Part shown: positions 58,601 to 64,000 of the stretch, piece after piece
Layout of the letters: each line of letters starts with the position of its first letter
Position numbering within the stretch: position 1 is the first letter of the stretch
Source of the DNA: a virus
Reading direction: 5' to 3' (one strand)
Virus record (IMG/VR): IMGVR_UViG_3300027792_000013
Coordinates: 51,929-115,928 of that record
DNA: 64,000 nt
Translations under genes and position numbers: made by a program
Notes under the pieces: generated by a model
What the model was told of the DNA's origin: nothing
Database searches by the model: none
The model's input: only the letters and a program-made list of their open reading frames with translations

Positions 58601-59613
58601 TTTATGCTAGTATATGTTGTTCCATAAATATTGATGAATGAATCATAGTTACCCGTTCCTCTGGTAACTGCCATTGATGAAACCCGAACAATTGCGGTTA
58701 TGTTAATCAAATGAACGCTTTCATCAGTTACTACATATGGTTTGAATAACAAATAATCATCAGTTCCAGTAGCATACGTATGTGGTTCATTTGCATAAGC
58801 AATTGTTGTCAAGGCCCTACTTATAGCTATTTTTTTGGGTACAATAAATCTGTTATCAAATCCCTTGACATAGCAAATTCCAGGTCCAACACAAACATTA
58901 ACGTAAGGATTATCATAAATACTTGGGTCTTCCCCTTCTGGAACCGGAGCTTGTTCAACGGTTAATTTCATACCTTCAACTAAATAGTTTCCGCTTTCGT
59001 CATAGGTTCTTTGAGCTAGAGTTTCTGATAGTTTTGAATAATCTGGTCTTCGTATATAGTTTTGGACGATACCATCAAGTAGATTCCAAAGTGTTTTTAC
59101 TCCGTCTTCATCAGAATATTTTTGTGTTTCTGGTAATGTTATTTTAACACTAGGAACATCAATGACTTTAACTAAATGTCCAGTTATTTTCAATCTATGA
59201 GATCCAGCTAACCCATAATTCGTATGTCCGCTGGCAGGATCAACTAAAGTACTATCATCGGCTTCTGTAACAAATTCTTCTTTTATATAGATTCCTACAT
59301 TTTCTGTACCGCTAGCTAAAACTGTAATATTTTGTTCTGGAATTTCAATTATTCTGCCATTGTAGTAATAACTACCAGCTGTTATACTGGCCGTGGTTCC
59401 AACTACTGCCAAATCAATACCATCAACAACACTTCCATTTTTGTACAATGTATCAAAATTCTTTTTTAGTTGAATGTTCTGAAAACTCTGCAATTGAGTA
59501 ATTTCTCGGCTCTGTGGTGCTCTCCCAGGTACACATAAAACTTGTTTATAGTCTTTTGCCCACTGAGCTTCGGCATCATCGTAATAAGGATAAATATTTA
59601 AATCAATTGCCAT
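55621..59613 (-). CDS. Large baseplate/fibre protein with DUF4815 domain
   Basis: 1330 residues, the largest protein here. The start LNIYPYYDDAEAQWAKDYKQ and RAPQSREITQLQSFQN near 30-50, then SYYYNGRIIEIPEQ near 80, belong to the DUF4815 family of T4-like structural proteins. The middle has an immunoglobulin-like part (TITVHGKNFSPGAYVACVFG near 620) and the end several beta sandwiches. It lies between the gp8-like wedge gene and the fibre gene, which suggests a baseplate-attached fibre or spike. Confidence 0.75.
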   Translation of the reverse strand: MAIDLNIYPYYDDAEAQWAKDYKQVLCVPGRAPQSREITQLQSFQNIQLKKNFDTLYKNGSVVDGIDLAVVGTTASITAGSYYYNGRIIEIPEQNITVLASGTENVGIYIKEEFVTEADDSTLVDPASGHTNYGLAGSHRLKITGHLVKVIDVPSVKITLPETQKYSDEDGVKTLWNLLDGIVQNYIRRPDYSKLSETLAQRTYDESGNYLVEGMKLTVEQAPVPEGEDPSIYDNPYVNVCVGPGICYVKGFDNRFIVPKKIAISRALTTIAYANEPHTYATGTDDYLLFKPYVVTDESVHLINITAIVRVSSMAVTRGTGNYDSFINIYGTTYTSINAIESIPGYTQGVDYELESDMIHWIGAKPGTGVTYYVTFTYYKNLVRDTDFTIVEDSDQSDMYNVHITNTGDIPVNTTTMLVDYYTYLARTDLFSIDKFGAVIQKEGIPTTYDKTLIPPFNEELLPLGWIKFKPGKDHTDVIIQEYNFKRTTMRDLHYMKARINQLETNIAALALEGEVKEGELSTTLSGLLVDPFNTMYKANLQNPDYYCAMNLIDQTLSMVSYERDYEYDRSNDTRTNITVYTNEIGREKVLTLEKTSDVVFFTNTLKSETMNLNPFGVITKKPFTSMSPDRDFYIDYVVTEKTIIENEVRNTITKTNWINWSKPSKSSYDDTPNAYVSEVMNQIDNKVSTEKVEIGENIDTFVRPQTITVHGKNFSPGAYVACVFGGIAAKMLAISPYRNETSGGQPTGRIAVAADGSFKATFTIPSGVRSGDIETRFIDSDDLEFIAIFKAKGIKKFIENRTVVTNVFDKITDQYNYKQPSKESAMRETPPVQGIFDTVNMNPNPPSLTPTPSTPMSWSVNKRDENGDILVDPIAQSFLFRTDKIITAFDLYFGTKADDLPKPVTEDELYNYTAFSPIEPVLIKIGLLKNGFPDAENLIHVQELYPENITTSLYGTTPTRITLTRPIFIPAMQQFYISVGSKSHEYTVFVSQLGDVDLDSGNVISENPYLDGVLFASSNGVTWNALQDKDLAIVLYEGTFATTGSFILENITFPKVADDTHYAFDCFGRFLFMNEFIETPNSGIQYYYSIDAGTTWKPFNIHEEVNLRLQGTQLQIKAELTGNGATTPIVNIETNLIFYRYDIASTNQYITKLTEDVPAYNNVKLVLDEFTESGTSIIREFCIDNNLTWFRLVNDAIDNVDIGGGFYKKTYEFDFMLLQKLDLETAGAAITFAIGDNVHNIDDSATGKIVAIDSITNSVYVLLTDDIVARFSDTDVVDNDVVSDDVGIVTDYTSEPAWPVMFTAKFVLESTLLWKSPVVMNSRWAFRAL

Positions 59614-59621
59614 TTTTACTC

Positions 59622-60137
59622 CTAAAATGCAATAATAATCCCAAATTGTTCAGTTTGAACATTCGATCTTGTTACTGGAGTTCTGTTGTTTACATAATGT
59701 AGAATTCCTTGATCAACTACACTTGCTGGTAAATATGATAACCCAGTCAACACCACGCCACCAGCACCACTAGGATTCGATAGAACCCCAATTTGCCTAA
59801 ATGTTACTGAAGTTGGACAGAAATCATTGTAGTAAATATTTGTAACCAGATATACCATTGTCGGCAAATCCGTATAAATATCATCATCTAAAATAGCTCG
59901 ATATATAACGCCACTAACTTCGATTTCACCTGTGCTATCTGGAACGATCAAATACTTGGAAACAATCTTTTTTATAAATTGTAGTTCCTCTACTTCAGTT
60001 TGTGATGCCACTGGAACATCAGGATTGTTTTCGTCAGTCCAAGGAGTTGTTCTACCGATGGCTAGATATAAATTAGATTGTTGTTTAAAGTCATAAGCTC
60101 GCCAAACTCTGTTTTTTAATGTTAAAATGCTGCTCAT
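59622..60137 (-). CDS. 8: Baseplate wedge protein (T4 gp8-like, short)
   Basis: 171 residues from the ATG at 60137, overlapping the upstream stop (ATGA). LYLAIGRTTPWTDENNPD near 24-41 (gp8: I-x-x-G-R-x-x-P-W), FRQIGVLSNPSG near 113 and LHYVNNRTPVTRSNVQTEQFGII near 145-167 (gp8: Y-x-x-N-R-P-P-I ... Q-T-E) match T4 gp8 in order. T4 gp8 has 334 residues, so this is a shortened form. Confidence 0.7.
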   Translation of the reverse strand: MSSILTLKNRVWRAYDFKQQSNLYLAIGRTTPWTDENNPDVPVASQTEVEELQFIKKIVSKYLIVPDSTGEIEVSGVIYRAILDDDIYTDLPTMVYLVTNIYYNDFCPTSVTFRQIGVLSNPSGAGGVVLTGLSYLPASVVDQGILHYVNNRTPVTRSNVQTEQFGIIIAF

Positions 60138-60709
60138 TTTTTCTTCCACTTACCTTCTATTTGATTGTACGTCAAATCACCTTTGGCTTTAAGTGTCCGT
60201 AAATGATCACTCAAATTTTTAATATTCGAAAATTGCTTTTTAATTTCAGCGTATGTGTGATTTACAATAAATTTCTTTAAACGATCTTGGATTTCATTTT
60301 CACTTTTTGGTTCTTGTTTTTCTTTCTCCTTATTTAGCAATCTCAAATGATCTATTTTTTTAGTAATATCAAACTGATCTATTTTTTTAGTAATATCAAA
60401 ATATCTATTATCTTGTTTTTCTTTCTTCTTATTTAGCAATCCCAACTGATCTATTTTTTCAGTAATATCAAAATATCTTTTTTTCTTCCACTTACCCTCT
60501 AATTGATTGTACATTAAATCGCCTTTGGTTTTAAGTTCTTGTAAATGAACACTCAAATTTTTAATATTCGAAAATTTCTTTTTGATTTCAGCGTATGTGT
60601 GATTTACAATAAATTTCTTTAAACGATCTTGGATTTCACTTTTTGGTTCTTGTTTTTCTTTTTCTGTTTTTTGCTCTTCTTGTATTAAAAATTCTTTAAA
60701 TGTTTTCAT
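60134..60709 (-). CDS. Internal-head-type protein with duplicated winged helix
   Basis: 191 residues. Starts MKTFKEFLIQEEQK, like the T4 capsid-targeting sequence. The body holds two nearly identical segments (about residues 31-80 and 141-191): LKKFIVNHTYAEIKK, FSNIKNLS, HL, L, KGDL, YNQ and EGKWKKK recur in both. Each looks like a winged helix. Between them lies a smaller RYFDIT(E/K)KID repeat. A DNA-binding protein carried in the head is my inference. Own late promoter (60726). Confidence 0.7.
   Translation of the reverse strand: MKTFKEFLIQEEQKTEKEKQEPKSEIQDRLKKFIVNHTYAEIKKKFSNIKNLSVHLQELKTKGDLMYNQLEGKWKKKRYFDITEKIDQLGLLNKKKEKQDNRYFDITKKIDQFDITKKIDHLRLLNKEKEKQEPKSENEIQDRLKKFIVNHTYAEIKKQFSNIKNLSDHLRTLKAKGDLTYNQIEGKWKKK
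60290..60500. repeat. Short internal tandem repeats
   Basis: Within the internal protein gene at 60134, segments encoding FDITKKID and RLLNKEKEKQ recur several times between the two winged-helix copies (about 60330-60480). Boundaries are approximate. Confidence 0.6.
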
Positions 60710-60725
60710 TTTAACTCCTTGATTT

Positions 60726-60733
60726 TATTTATA
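60726..60733 (-). promoter_or_regulatory. T4-type late promoter TATAAATA
   Basis: A perfect TATAAATA, then AAATCAAGGAGTTAAA before the ATG at 60709. Confidence 0.8.
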
Positions 60734-60744
60734 TTTCATATACC

Positions 60745-61587
60745 CTAGACCAGAGTTAATTTCACATCTCGTTGCCACATGAATTGATTTGTATTTCCTG
60801 ATGCTGTGGCCATGTCCCAAAATGTAAAACCATTTTCTACATCACTAAAATCCCATAACCCAACAATCAAATTTGATTGGTAATTATCAAATTGTAAATT
60901 GCCTAAAGCAGCATCAATTGTTCTATGTAAAGCCCATTCTTCACAATAATTTGGTGCATACCACATATCAAAATCAGATAAAGCAGCTACATATTCATCT
61001 ATGTGGAGATCATTTATTATGCGTAAATAGAAAATTTTACAACCAGTTGGATGTAAAAGCGCTTCACAAATATCTTGTAATTCCGTATATCCGAATACAT
61101 CAGATCTAATTTCGTAGACGTAGTAGGCATAATATTCATTGTCATGATATTTTGAACTTCCACTATATACGTGATTTTTATTGGAATATGTCATGATATT
61201 CTGTTCAGGATAATAAAACGAAAATGAACCCACATGGTTCATTATCTGAAACAGAAATTCATAACTTTTTTGTGTTCCTTTTATAGCATAAAAATCTTTG
61301 GCATGTTTGATCAACAGTTTTACATCGATTTCTTGAATTCGATACAAAGGAAATTGAGCCAAATATTGTTTTGTATATTGTTCCAAAATATCAGCTTCGT
61401 TTACACTGTCGATTTGATCAATGTCAAGAAAATGTAGAAAGTCTCTAATCAATTGGTATGGATTTCCGGTTGTGTCTAGCCACTCTAAATAGTATTGAAT
61501 AAATGCTTTGAACTTCGGATATTCTTCTCTAAGGTATTCCGGAATAAAACGATTAATCAACACTGATAAAAATTGTGATCTAGCCAT
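60745..61587 (-). CDS. Baseplate/tail structural protein
   Basis: 280 residues. The start FIPEYLREEYPKFKAFIQYYLEWLD and LIRDFLHFLDIDQID near 45, then YAIKGTQKSYEFLFQIM near 118, form a pattern I know from the N-terminal part of wedge-type proteins of T4-like phages (helix, E-W, D-I-D, K-G-T-x-x-S-x-x-F-L-F). Late promoter at 61605. The likely role is in the baseplate wedge. The exact T4 counterpart (gp7 or gp6 role) is uncertain. Confidence 0.6.
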   Translation of the reverse strand: MARSQFLSVLINRFIPEYLREEYPKFKAFIQYYLEWLDTTGNPYQLIRDFLHFLDIDQIDSVNEADILEQYTKQYLAQFPLYRIQEIDVKLLIKHAKDFYAIKGTQKSYEFLFQIMNHVGSFSFYYPEQNIMTYSNKNHVYSGSSKYHDNEYYAYYVYEIRSDVFGYTELQDICEALLHPTGCKIFYLRIINDLHIDEYVAALSDFDMWYAPNYCEEWALHRTIDAALGNLQFDNYQSNLIVGLWDFSDVENGFTFWDMATASGNTNQFMWQRDVKLTLV

Positions 61588-61604
61588 TTAATTTTTCCAT
61601 TTTG

Positions 61605-61612
61605 TATTTATA
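61605..61612 (-). promoter_or_regulatory. T4-type late promoter TATAAATA
   Basis: A perfect TATAAATA about 18 bases before the ATG at 61587; no classical ribosome site in the short leader. Confidence 0.72.
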
Positions 61613-61613
61613 T

Positions 61614-61859
61614 TCATTCAATCACCAAATGTTGATCAATTCCGGAAATTGAAATAATCCAATTAGCTTTTTCTTTGGTGGAACATTCAACTGATCTAAC
61701 TTGATCCTCTTTATAGAAATAAGTTAATTGTTTGAATTTTTTACTGTATCTTGCTATTTTTTTCTCTGGTCTTCTTTTAAACATACCACCAACAGGAGAT
61801 TCTTTTGTTTGTACATCTCCAGATTCCGTAGTTTCTAAAAAAATATTTTTGCCTTTCAT
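61614..61859 (-). CDS. Small internal-head-type protein (MKGKNIFLET start)
   Basis: 81 residues behind GAGGGACTAAAA. Starts MKGKNIFLETTES, second form of the packaged-protein signature. Basic middle (FKRRPEKKIARYSKKFKQL), then a beta end. Function unknown. Confidence 0.6.
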   Translation of the reverse strand: MKGKNIFLETTESGDVQTKESPVGGMFKRRPEKKIARYSKKFKQLTYFYKEDQVRSVECSTKEKANWIISISGIDQHLVIE

Positions 61860-61861
61860 TT

Positions 61862-62776
61862 TTAGTCCCTCGTTATATTATCTAAATATTCATCAATTTG
61901 TAGCAAAATTTGTTGTGGATTGTATTTTGAATCATTTATTTTTTGGTTATCAATATCACTCTCTACACTTCGTTTTAATTTTTCAATTAATTTTTTTCCA
62001 AAATTAAACATTTTGTATACTATTAGTAGAAAAACATTAAAATATAAGTATTCTTTTCGTTGATTAAAATCAATTATAGATTTTTCTATTATTGGATTAT
62101 ACTTACTTTTAGCATAACTAATAAATTCTTTGATATCTGTATTTGTCAATCCAAATGCAGCGGCTTTTCTCAAAACTGTTTTATTATCGAAACCATCTAA
62201 GTATGGTTTTCGATTTCTAAGATAAATACTATCTAAAATACTATAAGATTTATTTTTTAGTATTTCAAAAAATTCAATTAATGATGCTTCTTTTTCAGTT
62301 AAACGACTACTATGATTTTTCCAATAAAATGATGATAATTTCAATCTTTTATTAATTAGATTTTGAGATTTTAAATTTTCCATATTTTTTTTATCTAAAT
62401 TCCAATCATATTTCAATGATTTGTTAAGCCACTGTGACATATGAGTTATTTCATGTGCTAATGTTGCGAGAGCTTTTTCTTTTGTGCCTTCTTCCCAAAG
62501 ATTGGTATTGATAGTAATAATCCATTTGAGCGTTCTCATATTTTCTATTGTCTTATCTTCGTTGTTAGTACATTGGGTCACATACCGTTTGCCAAATTTA
62601 ATTTTGACATTTATACTAATTTTTTCATTACCATCGTCATATATTTTTTTAAAAGTATAGTTACCAATAGGAAATATTTTATCAAGTTGTGGTTTAACTT
62701 CTGCCATTACATCTTGCAGTAAAGTTCCTTTGTAATTACTAAAACCTTCTGCTAAGAAATCTTTAAATCTTTTCAT
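61862..62776 (-). CDS. HExxH metallopeptidase-like internal protein
   Basis: 304 residues from the ATG at 62776 (MKRFKDFLAEG, the packaged-protein signature); two bases separate it from the previous stop. LATLAHEITHMSQWLN near residue 108 is a clear H-E-x2-H zinc protease motif, followed by ENLKSQNLINKRLKL and TEKEASLIEFFEIL near 160, which may give the third ligand. Second protease-like protein with this start. Inferred to be carried in the head. Confidence 0.62.
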   Translation of the reverse strand: MKRFKDFLAEGFSNYKGTLLQDVMAEVKPQLDKIFPIGNYTFKKIYDDGNEKISINVKIKFGKRYVTQCTNNEDKTIENMRTLKWIITINTNLWEEGTKEKALATLAHEITHMSQWLNKSLKYDWNLDKKNMENLKSQNLINKRLKLSSFYWKNHSSRLTEKEASLIEFFEILKNKSYSILDSIYLRNRKPYLDGFDNKTVLRKAAAFGLTNTDIKEFISYAKSKYNPIIEKSIIDFNQRKEYLYFNVFLLIVYKMFNFGKKLIEKLKRSVESDIDNQKINDSKYNPQQILLQIDEYLDNITRD

Positions 62777-62778
62777 AG

Positions 62779-64000
62779 TTAAACCCAATTATTCGGAGCT
62801 ATTTTGTAATTATTAAAATTTTTATCTTTTCCAGTATACCAAGTTCCACCTTTCCAAACTCCACTTTTCCACATTCCATCAAACCATACTCCATCATGCC
62901 AAGTTCCTTTTTCCCAAATTCCACCTCTCCACGTTCCATCTCTCCACGTTCCATTAAACCATATTCCATTAAACCAAGTACCATTATACCATGTTCCGCC
63001 TTTCCAAGTACCATTATTCCAAATTCCACCTTCCCATGTCCCATTTTTCCAGGTTCCATTAAACCAAGTACCGGTTTCCCAAGTACCATTTTTCCACATT
63101 CCCTTTTCCCAAATTCCACTTGTCCATATACCATCTTCCCAAGTCCCGGTTTTCCAAACGCCACCATGCCAGATACCACTGTGCCAGGTACCACTTCTAA
63201 AAATTAAATCATTGATATCATCAAATTCAATAACAACATCTTTTACTTTTATTGATTTGTCTAAAATACCGTCAAAAAACCAAGTAGATTCAGCTTTAAG
63301 ATCTTCTATGTTTTTTAACTGTTTTATACCATATTTGGATGGATTTTTTACAATATCATTGTATTTGCTTTTATCGAAAAAATTAATTATTTGTGGATTA
63401 TCATCACTATAAAAATTAGCTTCAAATGAACCTTCTAATTTTTTACCTTGCTTTTGATTTAACCAATTTTGTATTATTGATTTCATATTAACGGTTATTT
63501 TACCATAACCTCTTTCAGACATAACTAAAAATTGATCCTTGGGGTCATAAACATTGGTGTACGGATAAATTATTATACGACCGATTGGAGCATTGATATT
63601 TTTATCATCGGCTTTAATCAAATACGAAATTAAAGCATTATTTTTAATGTATTTTTCGATGTTTTTACCTTGAACTTCAATGCTTTTACCAGTCTTTTTA
63701 TCTAATTCAGTACAACTTCTCCATTCTCTATCTGTACTCATGCCTGCAATGTCGTATGGATGTCTGGATATAACTACCAGCAATTTTTTATCCGTATGGG
63801 ATAACATTTTTGAAGTTTTATCCTTCATTAAGTCGAAAGTTTTCTTTAAAGTAGGATCTAAACGTTGTAGGAGTTTACCGATCTTGATGAAGTTTTTGTC
63901 TGTACCAGTTTTCTTGGCAAGTCCGGATTCCCAATTTTCGATTTCATATCCATTAGCATTCAAAACCTTTTCGATTTTTTTATCCGGACTTTCGTCAAGA
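62779..64000 (-). CDS. W-x-x-G repeat protein, 5' end beyond window
   Basis: The frame is open to the right edge, so the real start is outside; a TTG at 63963 is only an internal codon. The first 250 visible residues form a folded domain (VVISRHPYDIAGMSTDREWRSC in sense, ALISYLIKADD, PIGRIIIYPY). From about 63200 down follow some two dozen five-residue repeats of the form x-x-G-x-W (GTWHSGIWHGGVW...). These probably form a regular beta structure. Neighbouring genes encode internal-head-type proteins. Function unknown. Confidence 0.7.
   Translation of the reverse strand, partial: LDESPDKKIEKVLNANGYEIENWESGLAKKTGTDKNFIKIGKLLQRLDPTLKKTFDLMKDKTSKMLSHTDKKLLVVISRHPYDIAGMSTDREWRSCTELDKKTGKSIEVQGKNIEKYIKNNALISYLIKADDKNINAPIGRIIIYPYTNVYDPKDQFLVMSERGYGKITVNMKSIIQNWLNQKQGKKLEGSFEANFYSDDNPQIINFFDKSKYNDIVKNPSKYGIKQLKNIEDLKAESTWFFDGILDKSIKVKDVVIEFDDINDLIFRSGTWHSGIWHGGVWKTGTWEDGIWTSGIWEKGMWKNGTWETGTWFNGTWKNGTWEGGIWNNGTWKGGTWYNGTWFNGIWFNGTWRDGTWRGGIWEKGTWHDGVWFDGMWKSGVWKGGTWYTGKDKNFNNYKIAPNNWV
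62825..63205. repeat. 15-bp repeats encoding x-x-G-x-W units
   Basis: About two dozen imperfect 15-bp units rich in CCA and TTCC on the plus strand. They give the Trp-Gly repeats of the gene at 62779. Confidence 0.85.

Noticed and set aside
60290-60500. CRISPR-like array from the repeated segments in the internal protein gene
   Set aside because: Repeats are coding, in frame and without unique spacers.
62799-63207. Open frames on both strands across the Trp-Gly repeats
   Set aside because: Shadows of the 15-bp repeat, which stays open in other frames; only the W-x-x-G frame continues into a normal domain and to the window edge.

Overview
The window is part of the genome of a large, AT-rich, contractile-tailed phage of the T4 type. 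Roughly a third of the bases look G+C by eye. I count 96 genes, counting the frameshift extension of the gp26-like gene separately; all are on the minus strand except three (41813-44373). They are packed end to end with ATGA or TAATG overlaps and mostly strong AGGAGG-type ribosome binding sites. I see no tRNA, integrase, transposase or CRISPR array. T4 homologues recognised by motif include gp41, UvsX, gp43, gp46, gp47, gp55, UvsW, UvsY, gp13, gp14, gp15, gp17, gp18, gp19, gp20, gp21, gp22, gp23, a gp67-like core peptide, gp26 and a gp8-like wedge protein.

Layout. 1-6117: replication and recombination (helicase, UvsX, DNA polymerase). 6114-14073: a base-modification island with a DpdA-type transglycosylase, FolE, QueD, QueE and a second PTPS-fold protein. 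It also holds a radical SAM protein, two glycosyltransferases, a PIG-L deacetylase and an FkbM-like protein. 14070-25685: membrane and lysis proteins, a RuvC-like nuclease, gp46/gp47, the late sigma factor gp55, helicases and UvsY. 25731-41713: head, neck and tail genes (neck, portal, a tail peptidase, a baseplate protein with a probable -1 frameshift, tail tube, major capsid, scaffold, protease, sheath). 41813-44373 (+): two internal-head-type proteins and the large terminase. 44353-49823: small early accessory genes, including a TARG1-like macrodomain protein. 49820-64000: sheath terminator, neck, holin-like, fibre and baseplate genes mixed with internal-head-type proteins.

Regulation can be read from the sequence. 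Late genes have the T4 late box TATAAATA (11 well-placed copies), matching the gp55 gene at 20285. A second promoter class has T(T/A)AAGT, or a close variant, exactly 17 bp from TATAAT, followed by a T run. This resembles the sigma-70 promoters described for Campylobacter, so a Campylobacterota host is my best guess, by inference only. In several of these promoters ATG follows TATAAT after six bases, which predicts leaderless mRNAs.

The observations I rate highest are five. (1) The 7-deazaguanine island combined with sugar-handling enzymes suggests a hypermodified, possibly glycosylated guanine in phage DNA. (2) A U_UUU_UUA slippery site in the gp26-like baseplate gene leads into a 59-codon frame with no ATG. 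(3) Ten scattered genes share an N-terminal signature like the T4 capsid-targeting sequence; two of them carry HExxH protease motifs. (4) The uniform promoter class goes with leaderless starts. (5) A foreign-looking GC-rich, hairpin-rich insert lies at about 34628-34890.
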